The notes beneath the pieces were generated by a model. It ran no database searches and was not told where the DNA came from. It saw nothing but the letters and a program-made list of their open reading frames with translations. DNA of 64,000 nt from an uncultured Planctomycetaceae bacterium (GTDB lineage: Bacteria; Planctomycetota; Planctomycetia; Planctomycetales; Planctomycetaceae), in assembly GCA_943787265.1 (NCBI GenBank), contig CALSLT010000015.1, forward strand, positions 124,001-188,000. Direction: 5' to 3'. Positions 18,369-28,025 of the stretch are shown one piece after another. Position 1 is the stretch's first letter. Each line of letters opens with the position of its first letter. The position numbers and the translations under genes are program-made.

Positions 18369-20330
18369 CTATCGAATAGCCCTGATCTTTGAGAAGTCGG
18401 GAATCCGAATGTATTTGACGGTACTTCCAATTTTAATCCGCCCCGGCTGAGACGGCAGGTGAACAACCAGAGGCCGCCCCACCAACAAGTGGCGTGCAAC
18501 CACCGGGTTCACCCAGCCTCGACTGTCGAGTGACACCGGACTGTTGTCTCCGAGGAAGAAAAACTCATCATCGCCGAGTTTAAGCGGTCGCTCTGTGGCA
18601 TGCCGATGGTTTTCGGTTGTGTAATGAACATCGCGGTACAGTGTGACCGACTTGACCGTCACCGCCCCGTCCCGAGCACCAAACGCCACAGGGCTCAAAC
18701 TCTCATTCGACGATTGTCTGCTCGGCACCCGCGTCTCACGAATGTCGCCGAGAGATTCAGCACGTCCGGCACTCACTCCGCCGGTCCATGCTGCTTGTTG
18801 AACGGCACCGTCCTCAAATTGGTCTTCGCTCGCCAACTCATCGCCGCGAAATGGTCGACGTTCTGACGCATGAAGAGTCGAATCTGACGCGTAACCCGCA
18901 ACGGTGATTTTAGAGAGGTCACCTTTAGGAGACTCTGACCACGTTCCATTCGGGACGTCGCGAAGTTCATCGTCCAACGGCACAGCAGCCAGTTCAACAC
19001 CGTTCACAGCGACAGTTGCCTGACGGTCAAACGACGACAACTCAAAATCCACGACTTCGTTGAACCAGTCACTCTTCAGTTCAACACGACGATCTGGCTT
19101 CTGGCCTTCGGTCAGTACTCGATCGGCTTCTCCAGCGGCTGATCCAACAATCCAGAGGTCCAGCGACTTTGCATCCGCATCGATGCGACAGATGATCTGC
19201 TTCTTGCGGCAACTCAGACGAGCGACGAATTCACCTGTCGGGGCTGCAGGTGTTTCAGCCGCCCCTGCTGATATCGGTTCGCCGTGGCCGCCGTCATTGC
19301 GAATGCCATTAACACTCGAAAAGTCCAACTGAACGGCCAGCATCAAATCGTTAACGCGGTACTGCTCAGAAACTCTTACCGGCTGGTTGTAGCCGTAGGT
19401 GTCAGAAATATTGCTCGGTCGAAGTGACTTAAGAGCTGACGGATCTCGTTGCGATGAGTAAGGCGAAAGCCGCGGCCAATGGAAGTATCGCACCCATGAA
19501 AGACTGCTCAGCCGCTGCGAACCTGGCTGCAACAAATGCCCATCTGCAGATGAACCGGGACGACGGCCGGCTGACTCACCGACCACACCGGTGTTGAAGG
19601 CAAAATCCGCGTCCGCAATTTTCCATTCCGGGTCGGTAAGCCATCGAGGAATCCAATTGACGCCGGTCGCCTGAAACTTCTGGTCAAAGACCGGAATCCG
19701 AATCGCGCGTTGCTCGGTCATCGTTTTGCGTTGAATTCGTCCGTCGATATAGACGTCTCCGTCGCGAACGTAGATCGTCTCACCCGGGAGCCCAACAACC
19801 CGCTTCACGTAGGCCTGATTCGGGTTGTTCGGATTCAGAAAGACGACGACTTCCCAGCGATTCGGATCGCCGAACAGGTACGCGTACTTGTTGACTAGTA
19901 ATTGGTCGCCGTCGTTCCGAGGAACTTTTGTCAGATCGATCGCTCCCTGCCCGCAATTCGGACACGTCGCCAACTGTGAAGGCGCCATGCTCGGACGATC
20001 AAACGCCACTCCAAAAGCGAACTCGTATTTACAATCCGGGCAGACGACTTGTTTGTGGTACCCCAGCAGCGACGGAGCCATCGAGCCAGTCGAGATGATG
20101 TACCCTTCCAGCAGGAACGCTCGGAACACGATTACGGCGACCGCCAGGCAAGCAAGGGATTCGATCACCTGGCGAAAAACACCAGCCTCTTCCGGTTGCT
20201 GTTTCGCGGCTTGCTGAGTCTTGTCTGCCGCTTGTTCCACCGGTGCGGGCGTCACGGTCCAGTCCGATTTCCGCTCGGGAGCGAATTCGGCCGCGGTCGC
20301 GTACCAGGCTGGATGTTCGTTGGCGGCCAT
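18369..20330 (-). CDS. lepB: Signal peptidase I (S26) with zinc ribbon and long insert, copy B
   Basis: A 653-aa paralogue of copy A with the same plan: membrane helix about 58-77, Ser box STGSMAPSL (S83), zinc-ribbon-like cysteines C97/C100 and C123/C126, Lys box YVKRVVGLPGE (K176), a long insert with beta-rich segments, and the GDNSPVSLDSR box near the C-terminus. Both copies end in a similar short tail (PDFSKIRAIR here, PNFSRMHRIR in copy A), which suggests a shared terminal element. It lies 147 bp upstream of copy A, same strand, probably one transcript. All catalytic residues are present, so both should be active; why two are kept is unknown. Confidence 0.86.
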   Translation of the reverse strand: MAANEHPAWYATAAEFAPERKSDWTVTPAPVEQAADKTQQAAKQQPEEAGVFRQVIESLACLAVAVIVFRAFLLEGYIISTGSMAPSLLGYHKQVVCPDCKYEFAFGVAFDRPSMAPSQLATCPNCGQGAIDLTKVPRNDGDQLLVNKYAYLFGDPNRWEVVVFLNPNNPNQAYVKRVVGLPGETIYVRDGDVYIDGRIQRKTMTEQRAIRIPVFDQKFQATGVNWIPRWLTDPEWKIADADFAFNTGVVGESAGRRPGSSADGHLLQPGSQRLSSLSWVRYFHWPRLSPYSSQRDPSALKSLRPSNISDTYGYNQPVRVSEQYRVNDLMLAVQLDFSSVNGIRNDGGHGEPISAGAAETPAAPTGEFVARLSCRKKQIICRIDADAKSLDLWIVGSAAGEADRVLTEGQKPDRRVELKSDWFNEVVDFELSSFDRQATVAVNGVELAAVPLDDELRDVPNGTWSESPKGDLSKITVAGYASDSTLHASERRPFRGDELASEDQFEDGAVQQAAWTGGVSAGRAESLGDIRETRVPSRQSSNESLSPVAFGARDGAVTVKSVTLYRDVHYTTENHRHATERPLKLGDDEFFFLGDNSPVSLDSRGWVNPVVARHLLVGRPLVVHLPSQPGRIKIGSTVKYIRIPDFSKIRAIR

Positions 20331-20701
20331 TCAGGTATTCGTATTCGCGAGCTTCCATTTTGGTGAGGCAGACGTTTCGACCAAAGCCGTGACAACTCGC
20401 CCCACACCGAAGCGGAAGTCTAACCACTGAAACGGTCATTCCGAAACGGCTGTCTGTAACTACGTGTGTTCTGCCGACCAGGTTGGCTCTGAGGCCCGAC
20501 CTGCTGGCGCTGATCTCATCTTGACCCAAATCGCCGAATCCGCAGAATTCCCGCCAGCACCGCGTCGTCGGGTTCGTGCGCTCATGGAAGATCGCGCATG
20601 AATGAGCCGCTCAGCGGATTCTGCTACTAGATTCAAACGTTTTTCAGCATCTGGCGACATAATTGTCGTTCAGGATTCAGCGGACATGGAGGTCCGACCG
20701 G
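20331..20701. other. Divergent promoter region between lepB copy B and murE
   Basis: 371 bp between divergent genes. Promoters for the signal peptidase pair and the mur genes should lie here, but no clear -35/-10 set was identified. Short frames in this stretch have no family resemblance. Confidence 0.4.
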
Positions 20702-22264
20702 ATGCCGCTATCGCTGCCTGATCTGCCCAGCCCTGTCAGTTTGCGACGGCTTTTGCCGGGTGCCAGCTTTGTTGGCTGTGGCGAAGTGATCGTCAACGAT
20801 GCAACCGACGACAGCCGGCTGGTTACGGAAGATTCCGTCTTCGCAGCCATCTGCGGAACGACATTCGACGGGCGCGAATTTGCAACGGATGCTGTCACAA
20901 GCGGATGCTCCGCCGTACTGACTGACCGTCCTTTGCCAAACGTCACGGTCCCGCAGTGCATCGTCCCGAACGTCAGAGCCGCTTACTCAAAAATCTGCAA
21001 CGCAGTCAGCGGGAAGCCGACTTCGAGACTTCAGATCGCAGGGGTCACCGGCACCAACGGAAAAACGACTACGGCCTGGATGCTTCGTTCAATTCTCGAC
21101 GCTTCGGATCGAAAATGCGGCCTGCTGGGAACCATCGAATACTCGGACGGCAACGTAACGTCGCCCGCCAGCCTGACCACTCCCGGCCCACGGAGCGTCT
21201 TTCAGTGGTTTCGCCGCATGGTCGAAAACGGCTGTCGCCACGCGGCCATCGAACTATCCAGCCACGCCCTCTCACAGGACCGCATCGCCGGCACGCCGCT
21301 CGCAGCGGCCATCATTACCAACGTCACGCAGGACCATTTCGATTATCACTCCGACTTCGAAACATACCTTGCCGCCAAGTCAAAAATCCTCGACTACGTC
21401 GTGAAGGACGGCATCGTCGCCATTAACCTGGACGACCCCGGCAGCGCCGAACTTTGCGACACAGCCACAGCAGCCGGCCACCGAGTCGTATCGTTTGCGA
21501 TCACGCAGTCCGCCGATGTCAATGCAGAGATCCTTGACGAGAACGCAAACGGCAGCCGATTCCGTCTTTCGACAACAGGCCTCGCGCCCGCGGCAACCCC
21601 GAGCGAAGTCGAAATCACGATCGCCCTGCCCGGTCGACACAACATTCTCAATTGTCTGGGCGCGGCAGCAGCGGCACTCCACATGGGTGCGACACTGGCC
21701 GACGTCCAATCAGGCCTCGAAAATCTGGCGATCGTGCCAGGCCGCCTTGAACCGATCGATTGCGGACAGGAATTCCCCGTCTTCATCGACTACGCCCACA
21801 CAGACGACGCGCTACGCCGCGTCGTCGACAGTCTGAAGTCACTAACGACCGGCCGAGTTTTCTGCGTGTTCGGGGCCGGCGGAGACCGTGACCGTTCCAA
21901 GCGACCGTTGCTGGGCGAAGCCGCCTCACACGCCGACTTTGCGATCGTCACCAGCGACAACCCTCGCACTGAAGAACCGCTAGGCATCATCGAAGAAATC
22001 GTCGCTGGTTTCCCGCACGGCTACGCCAGTTTTCAGGTCGAACCCGACCGTCGTCGAGCCATCGAATTCGCGATTGCAGAAGCTCAGCCTGGCGACTGCG
22101 TTCTGATCGGCGGCAAAGGGCACGAGTCTGACCAGCTTGTCGGCACTGACCGCCTGCCATTCGACGATCGACTGGTTGCCCGAGAAATCCTCGCACGCCG
22201 ACAGTCGACCTTTGAACTAGAACAATCGACGACAGCCAAAACCGCAACGACGACTTCCCAGTAA
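20702..22264 (+). CDS. murE: UDP-MurNAc-tripeptide synthetase MurE
   Basis: A 520-aa cytoplasmic ATP-dependent ligase adding the third residue of the peptidoglycan stem peptide. The P-loop GTNGKTT is at 117-123, the probable carbamylated lysine in YLAAKSK near 226, and the third-residue selectivity motif DNPR (419-422, DNPRTEEP), which in characterised enzymes marks use of meso-diaminopimelate. The start at 20702 gives a normal N-terminus; an in-frame upstream codon at 20663 adds 13 unsupported residues. It is followed 18 bp later by murF. With murF and mraY it supports a peptidoglycan-making planctomycete. Confidence 0.95.
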   Translation: MPLSLPDLPSPVSLRRLLPGASFVGCGEVIVNDATDDSRLVTEDSVFAAICGTTFDGREFATDAVTSGCSAVLTDRPLPNVTVPQCIVPNVRAAYSKICNAVSGKPTSRLQIAGVTGTNGKTTTAWMLRSILDASDRKCGLLGTIEYSDGNVTSPASLTTPGPRSVFQWFRRMVENGCRHAAIELSSHALSQDRIAGTPLAAAIITNVTQDHFDYHSDFETYLAAKSKILDYVVKDGIVAINLDDPGSAELCDTATAAGHRVVSFAITQSADVNAEILDENANGSRFRLSTTGLAPAATPSEVEITIALPGRHNILNCLGAAAAALHMGATLADVQSGLENLAIVPGRLEPIDCGQEFPVFIDYAHTDDALRRVVDSLKSLTTGRVFCVFGAGGDRDRSKRPLLGEAASHADFAIVTSDNPRTEEPLGIIEEIVAGFPHGYASFQVEPDRRRAIEFAIAEAQPGDCVLIGGKGHESDQLVGTDRLPFDDRLVAREILARRQSTFELEQSTTAKTATTTSQ

Positions 22265-22282
22265 CGACGACTCGAGCTGCTC

Positions 22283-23740
22283 ATGGAATTTTCACTCAAC
22301 CAAATCGCGAAAGCCACCGGCGGCAAGATCGTCAGCGCTGACGGTCCGAACGACCAGCCGCTGCGTATCGTGACTGATTCGCGAGAAGCAACTCCCGATA
22401 GCGTTTTCTGGGCACTGCACGGCACTACTCACGATGGACACGAATTTGTCGACGCCGCCTTCGCCAATGGAGCGGCCGCCTGCGTCGTCAATTCAGCATG
22501 GACCTCGCAGCAGCATGGCGAGAACTCCGGATCGCTGATTGAAGTTTCAGACACACTGCAGGCACTGGCTGACCTTGCTGCCTGGAACCGTCAACGCTGG
22601 CCGGTCCGAGTCATTGGCATCACGGGCAGTTTTGGCAAGACGACCACCCGGGAAATGCTCCATGCCGTGCTGTCCCAGAAGTTCAAAACGCTTCGCAGTC
22701 CGAAGAATTTTAACAATCAATTCGGAGTGCCGCTGACTCTGCTGCAACTCGGCTCGCATCACGAAGTCGCCGTTGTTGAGCTTGGTGCTTCTGCCTGTGG
22801 AGAGATTCGCAGACTCGCAGAGATCGCTCAGCCCGACACCGGAATCATCACCGGAACCGGCTTCGCCCACGCCGCACAATTCGGCGGTCACAAGGCCGTG
22901 ATTAGAGCAAAGGGTGAACTCGCCGAAGCCATTCCCGGCCGAGGTCTGCTCCTGCTTTGCGGCGACGAAGACAGCACCGAAACACACGCCGACCGAGCCG
23001 TCTGTCGCGTCATTCGAGTCGGAACTGCGGCGAGCAAAGAATCAGTCAACGATCTGATTGCCACCAAAGTCGTTCAGACTGGTGAACAACTTCACGTCAC
23101 GATTGCCGAGTCCGTTTTCAAAGTCACGGCGTCTGGCAGGCACTTCGCCCGGTCTGTTTTGTTCGCCGTCGCCGTCAGTCGCGACCTCGGTATGACCGAC
23201 AAGGAAATTCAACTCGGCCTGAACAGCTTCGTTCCCGTCGCCGGTCGCTGCGAAATCCGCCAGCTTCCAACCTGCACCGTCATCGACGACTGCTACAACT
23301 CCAGCCCCGAAGCCATGCAGGCTGCCATCGCCGTACTGGCCGGTCGAGAAACTTCCGAGCAACGAATTCTGATCACTGGCGACATGCTGCTACTCGGCGA
23401 GCACGCTGCAGACTGTCATCGCGACGTCGGAATCACCGCTGCAGCATCGGGCATCGATCATATCTTCGCACTCGGTCGTTCCGCCGAAGACGTGGTAGCG
23501 GGTGCGGTCGAAGCTGGTTTCGATCCGGAACGCGCAACGGCACACGTCAAGCTCGATGAACTGCTGGACCAACTCAAAACGGTCTTGTCGGACGACGACG
23601 TCATCCTTGTGAAAGGCTCCCGCGCCACTCACATGGAACGGGTCGTCGAGTGGCTGGAAACTCAATCGACGTCTTCCAAAACGGCATCGACAAACCACGA
23701 TCAAAGAGACAAACGGGAGACTTCTACAGAATCAATTTGA
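22283..23740 (+). CDS. murF: UDP-MurNAc-pentapeptide synthetase MurF
   Basis: A 485-aa ligase that attaches D-Ala-D-Ala to UDP-MurNAc-tripeptide, completing the cytoplasmic peptidoglycan precursor. The N-terminal substrate domain has TDSREATPDSVFWAL (31-45). The ATP loop is GITGSFGKTT (112-121), followed by KNFNNQFGVPLTLL, the typical MurF second motif. The central YNSSPEAMQAAI and GDMLLLGE complete the pattern. The tail after about 470 is non-conserved and charged. It is close behind murE, so co-transcribed, but a strong terminator follows before mraY. Confidence 0.95.
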   Translation: MEFSLNQIAKATGGKIVSADGPNDQPLRIVTDSREATPDSVFWALHGTTHDGHEFVDAAFANGAAACVVNSAWTSQQHGENSGSLIEVSDTLQALADLAAWNRQRWPVRVIGITGSFGKTTTREMLHAVLSQKFKTLRSPKNFNNQFGVPLTLLQLGSHHEVAVVELGASACGEIRRLAEIAQPDTGIITGTGFAHAAQFGGHKAVIRAKGELAEAIPGRGLLLLCGDEDSTETHADRAVCRVIRVGTAASKESVNDLIATKVVQTGEQLHVTIAESVFKVTASGRHFARSVLFAVAVSRDLGMTDKEIQLGLNSFVPVAGRCEIRQLPTCTVIDDCYNSSPEAMQAAIAVLAGRETSEQRILITGDMLLLGEHAADCHRDVGITAAASGIDHIFALGRSAEDVVAGAVEAGFDPERATAHVKLDELLDQLKTVLSDDDVILVKGSRATHMERVVEWLETQSTSSKTASTNHDQRDKRETSTESI

Positions 23741-23884
23741 ACTTCGAGATCTGCTGCATGCAGAGGATTTGCGGGAATCACTATGCAGCGACCGGCGCTG
23801 TCGGAAGTGAGCATTCGGTTTCTGGAATCAGACGATCAGCTGGGTCCGATCGTCTCCAGAATCCGCTCTGCAGTGGATCTCAAC

Positions 23885-23926
23885 CCGGGCGCTGAGGCTC
23901 CCCTCAGCGCCCGGTGTTATTTTTAG
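23885..23926 (+). terminator. Strong Rho-independent terminator after murF
   Basis: A perfect 13-bp stem (CCGGGCGCTGAGG / CCTCAGCGCCCGG) with loop CTCC is followed by TGTTATTTTT. It lies about 145 bp after the murF stop and would end the murEF transcript before mraY or act as an attenuator. Confidence 0.88.
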
Positions 23927-24008
23927 AGTCGAGAGTTAAGAGACCGGAGTCGAGAAATTTGACGCCGGTACTCTGAACCCGATTCCTTGCCTCTCAACTC
24001 TGGACTCT
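23925..24008. repeat. Imperfect inverted repeat upstream of mraY
   Basis: The left arm AGAGTCGAGAGTTAAGAG (23925-23942) pairs with the right arm CTCTCAACTCTGGACTCT (23991-24008) at 16 of 18 positions, spaced by about 48 bp. It ends 12 bp before the mraY start, so it could place the mraY start region next to a long stem. It may be a dispersed planctomycete intergenic repeat. Confidence 0.5.
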
Positions 24009-24020
24009 CAGCTTTCCCAC

Positions 24021-25124
24021 ATGCTCATCTGGCTGCTGAACCATTTTGAATCGCTCCGGCGACAGTTCGAGATCCTCTCGTCAGGGGACTCGCACGTTGC
24101 ACTCACGGCGAGAATCGCTCTCGCCAGTGTGATGTCGTTTTTACTGGCGTTGGTGCTCGGCCCAATCGTTATCAAGTGGTTGAAGAGCCGCTTCCAGGAA
24201 AAGATCGTCAGTGCGTCCGAGAAGCTGAACGAACTGCACGCCGAAAAGCAGTCGACCCCCACAATGGGCGGGCTTTTCGTTTCCGCATCGATTGTTCTGG
24301 CAGCGTTGATCTGCGGAGACCTCAGCAGTCCGTACACGCTGTGCGGCATCGGTGTCGTGACAGCCTTTTGCTCGCTGGGAGCGTGGGACGACTGGATCAA
24401 ACTCAGCACCGACCGCAACGGCCTGAGCGTCAAACAGAAGTTCGCCATTCAGTTGCTGCTCGGAATGTTCTTCGCCGCCGCGATGTACTTCACTCTGCAA
24501 GATCGCCCGGATGGTCTTTCCATTGTCTTTCCGATCGGCGGAGCAAGCTGGTATCTCGGAAGCGGATTCATCGCCTGGGCCGTGATCGTGCTTGTTGGAA
24601 GTTCCAACGGAGTCAATCTGACGGACGGGCTCGACGGCCTGGCCAGCGGCTGCATGATCTTTGCTGGCGGCGCATTCACGGCACTCACCTACCTGGCCGG
24701 TCACAAAGAAATGGCCGACTACCTGGCGATCCCCTACATCGCCGGCTGTGGTGAACTCAGCGTCGTCATGGGCGCAATGGTCGGCGCGATGTTGGGGTTC
24801 CTCTGGTTCAACTGCTACCCCGCTCAGGTCTTCATGGGCGACGCTGGTTCGCTGCCGATGGGAGCGTTACTCGGTCTGGGAGCCCTCGCCTGCCGCCAGG
24901 AAATCCTGCTGGTTCTGGTCGGCGGCGTGTTCGTCATCGAGACACTGAGCGTCATCGCGCAGGTCGGCTGGTTCAAAATGACCGGCAGCCGCCTGATCGC
25001 CTGCAGCCCGCTCCACAACCATTACCTCTTCAAAGGTCACCACGAAATCAAAATCGTGGTCCGCTTCTGGATCGGCTCCGCCCTCCTGGCCCTCATCGCC
25101 GTCGCCAGCCTGAAGATCCGCTGA
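24021..25124 (+). CDS. mraY: Phospho-MurNAc-pentapeptide-transferase MraY
   Basis: A 367-aa polytopic enzyme of about ten helices making lipid I from UDP-MurNAc-pentapeptide and undecaprenyl phosphate. Visible family motifs: KQSTPTMGG near 76-84, the paired aspartates in WDDWIK near 118-123, NLTDGLDGLA near 200-209, MGDAGSLPMG near 272-281 and the His-rich cytoplasmic loop PLHNHYLFKG near 331-340, where many bacteria have PLHHHFE. It follows murE-murF but is separated by a terminator and a 280-bp gap. It converges on the permease gene. Confidence 0.95.
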   Translation: MLIWLLNHFESLRRQFEILSSGDSHVALTARIALASVMSFLLALVLGPIVIKWLKSRFQEKIVSASEKLNELHAEKQSTPTMGGLFVSASIVLAALICGDLSSPYTLCGIGVVTAFCSLGAWDDWIKLSTDRNGLSVKQKFAIQLLLGMFFAAAMYFTLQDRPDGLSIVFPIGGASWYLGSGFIAWAVIVLVGSSNGVNLTDGLDGLASGCMIFAGGAFTALTYLAGHKEMADYLAIPYIAGCGELSVVMGAMVGAMLGFLWFNCYPAQVFMGDAGSLPMGALLGLGALACRQEILLVLVGGVFVIETLSVIAQVGWFKMTGSRLIACSPLHNHYLFKGHHEIKIVVRFWIGSALLALIAVASLKIR

Positions 25125-25141
25125 AGCGAAACAGGGCACGA

Positions 25142-27649
25142 TTACTCGCAGCGGAGGGCGGTCATTGGGTCGACCTGCATGGCTCGTCGGGCGGGGATGA
25201 TCGAGGCGCATGATTGCGACCGTTAGAAGTAGCAATGCGATGCCGATGAAGAGGGCGGGATCGGCGGTCGGAGTTTCGTAGAGCTGGCTCTGGATGACGC
25301 GGGTGAGACTCCAAGCTGTGGCGAGGCCGATGGAGACGCCGATCAGAGTGAGTTTCAGACTGTGTGCGACGATTTGTTTCATCACGTCGCGTGGCTGTGC
25401 TCCCAGTGCCATACGAATGCCGATTTCTCGGATGCGGCTGGTGACCCACCAGGAAACGACTCCGTAGATTCCTAAAGCTGCCAGGACGAGTGCGACGGCA
25501 GCGAAGATTCCCAGCAGCGTCATCTGGAATTTTGAATTGGCGACGGAGCCTTCGAAGACGCTCTCGATCGTGCGAATGTTGCTGATTGGTTGATCGTGGG
25601 TCACGCTGAAGACTTGCTCGCGGAGTGGTTCCGCGAGCGACAGTGGATCATCGTTAGTTCGGATGACCAGGTGCAGAACCGTCGTTCCGCCAGGCCACAT
25701 CTGCCCAAAGGGGAAATAGATGGTTGCGGGACCGGGCTGGTCGATCAGCAGACTTCGCGTGTCGCCGACCACGCCGACGATCTCCTGGAAACGCCAGAAG
25801 CTCGTGAGCGAATGACCGACGCCGATTTTCTTCCCGACCGGATCTGATCCATCCGGCCACAACCGCAATGCCAGTTTCTGATTGATGATCGCGACGGGCG
25901 GGTTGTCTCGATTGTCCCACTCGTTGAACGGCCGCCCGCTCAACAAAGGAATCTGCATCGTCTGGAAATAGTTCGGCGTGACGGGTTCTAAATCCGACGT
26001 TGCCAGTGGCGTTCCCGGCGCAGCGTGCTGCTGGTCTTCTCGGATGACGATGCGTGTCCAGCGACCGGGTCTGTCCAGCGGCAACTCATGAACGCCGCAC
26101 GCGGAGACGACGCCAGGTATTTTCTCAACTCGATTCAGCAATCGCCGGGTTACTTCGTCGCGATCTACCATGCCCTCGAAGGAATAGTTTGTGAATTCGA
26201 CAGTTCCGGTTAACAGTTGCCGCGGTTCGAAACCCGGATCAACGTTCAGCAGTCGAGCGAAACTTTGAATCATCAGCACGGCCGCGATAAGCAGAACCAG
26301 CGCGGCCGCCACCTGTCCGCAGACAAGGACATGAAGAACTCGTTGCCCCGCTCGGCCTCGCGACGAACCTCGGCCGGTCGCGTTTAATGATTCGACAAGG
26401 TTCTGCTTCCAGGCGTGGAGCATCGGAGCCAGCCCGAACAGAATTCCGGTCAGCAGCGTGACGCCGATCGCCACTGCCAGCACAACGCCATCAATCGGCA
26501 CGTCGGGGACAGGTCCCGATTGGACAAGATTGGCATGACTTTCGGCACTCCGCATTTCGGGGATCAACGTCGCCAGAGCGTCCACACCCCACACGGCCAG
26601 CACGATGCCCAGCACACCGCTGATCGCTGCCAGCAACGAGCTCTCGGTGAGCAGTTGCCGCATGACTCGTCCACGCCCCGCGCCGTTCGCAGAGCGATTT
26701 CCCTTTCGCGAGTTGCGGCGCGAGCGAGCAGCAAATTCGCGACGTTCGCACACGCGATCAGCAACACGGCCGCGACGGCTCCAGTCAGTATCCAAAGTGC
26801 GGTCTTCAGGTCACCACTAATTTCATCACTGAGTGGAATGACGTCGACTTCCGATCCAAACCACGCATCGGGAAACCGTTCGACAAGGCGAGCCGAAATC
26901 GTTGATAAGTCCGCGCTGGCCTGTTCTGCAGTGACTCCAGGTTTCAACCGCGCGAAGACCAGCAGGTCGTGACCTTTTCCGTCCAGCTTCCGTCCGAGAT
27001 CCACTGGCTTCGGTGGCGGCCTGAAGACTCCGCCAGGCAACCAGATTTGACAGGAAGAGGGAAACTCAAAGCCGCGAGGCATCACGCCAATGACTCGGTA
27101 CGGTCGTCGTTCTTTGTGATTCTGCAGGGTGATCGTTTTGCCGATGACATCCGAATCGCCACCGAACGACAGCTGCCAGAAGTGGTGGCTGATCACCACC
27201 ATCGGGTCGGGATCGCGGACGTCTTCTTCCGGCACGAACGTCCGACCGAGGATCGGTTCAACGCCGAACACTCGAAAGAAGTCAGAAGGAACGTAGCGGC
27301 CCTGGATGGTCTCCATCGTTCCGTTTTCGACCAGACGGAACTTCCGCGTCATGTACGAGAAATTCCAAATGTACGTCATGTCGGAACAGACATTGTTCTG
27401 CTCCTTCCAGTACGCGTAGAGCTGCCGGTTGACGGCGTCTCGCTCGCTGCCGTGTTTCGGCCCGCGTTCCCACAGAACGACCAGCCGATCGGGCTCGTGG
27501 AACGGCAACGGCTGTAGCACCACCGCTTTGAAGACACTGAAGATCGCCGTCGTCGCTCCAATTCCCAGCGCAAGCGTCAGCACAGCCACGGCCGTAAAGC
27601 CAGGACTCTTTCTGAGCATTCGCAGGCCGAAACGAAGATCCTGCCACAT
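25142..27649 (-). pseudogene. ADOP-type ABC permease (MacB/FtsX-like), interrupted by two frameshifts
   Basis: Joined, the frames encode a large permease of about 830 aa with the layout of the Acidobacterial duplicated orphan permease family: WQDLRFGLRMLRKSPGFT start, MacB periplasmic domain, an FtsX block (ACANVANLLLARAATRERE), a second periplasmic domain and a second FtsX block ending IIPARRAMQVDPMTALRCE at 25142. Frame 1 (27649 to about 26690) breaks at REIALRTA. Frame 2 runs from about 26690 to 25215, then shifts back to frame 1. The first break fits loss of 7 bp between GGCGC direct repeats; the second fits one extra C in a CC pair near 25200. No ATPase gene is adjacent. Either a real pseudogene or two sequence errors. 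Confidence 0.8.
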
Positions 27650-27748
27650 GGTTCTGGTCCGTCGCCGTTGTTGTCGATCGGGAACGTCGCTCTTGACTGT
27701 AACGAATCTGCGTTACAGGGCAGCCGGTCGTACGGAACATCGAACATC

Positions 27749-27793
27749 GAACAAGGAACAAGGAACAAGGAACAAGGAACAAGGAACAAGGAA
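27749..27793. repeat. 7-bp tandem repeat (AAGGAAC)n
   Basis: About six copies of AAGGAAC in a row, preceded by degenerate GAACATC units. A short inverse-sense echo (CCTTGTTCGA) follows at 27840-27849. Non-coding. Such arrays can vary in copy number between strains by slippage. Confidence 0.75.
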
Positions 27794-27877
27794 TGGTGAA
27801 ATCTGAAGTTGGCAGTATGTACTTCGACCTTCGACATTCCTTGTTCGATATTGGATATTCAATGCTTGATGCAACGC

Positions 27878-27911
27878 AAAAAGGCCACTGCGTTGATGCA
27901 GTGGCCTTTTT
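27878..27911. terminator. Bidirectional Rho-independent terminator
   Basis: A 14-bp perfect stem with flanking A5 and T5 (AAAAAGGCCACTGC, loop GTTGAT, then GCAGTGGCCTTTTT) works in either direction. It lies between two minus-strand genes: downstream of the secreted protein at 28.0-28.7 kb and upstream of the permease. Confidence 0.85.
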
Positions 27912-27970
27912 GAGTTGGGTCCCGGCTGAACGATATGCTTGCCTGACCTGCGATGTTCTTTGTTCATAGC

Positions 27971-28011
27971 CCTCTCCGGCCCTGAGAGGCCGACTCTCCC
28001 GGCGGGAGAGT
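27971..28011. repeat. Tandem hairpins after the small secreted-protein gene
   Basis: Two adjacent inverted repeats: CCTCTC/GAGAGG (27971-27989) and ACTCTCCC/GGGAGAGT (27993-28011). They lie directly after the restored stop of the minus-strand gene and may protect the mRNA 3' end. No T-run follows. Confidence 0.5.
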
Positions 28012-28025
28012 GAAGCTGGCTCCGT

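Noticed and set aside
23650..23895. 81-codon plus-strand frame overlapping the murF end
   Set aside because: Mostly within murF in another frame; no family likeness.
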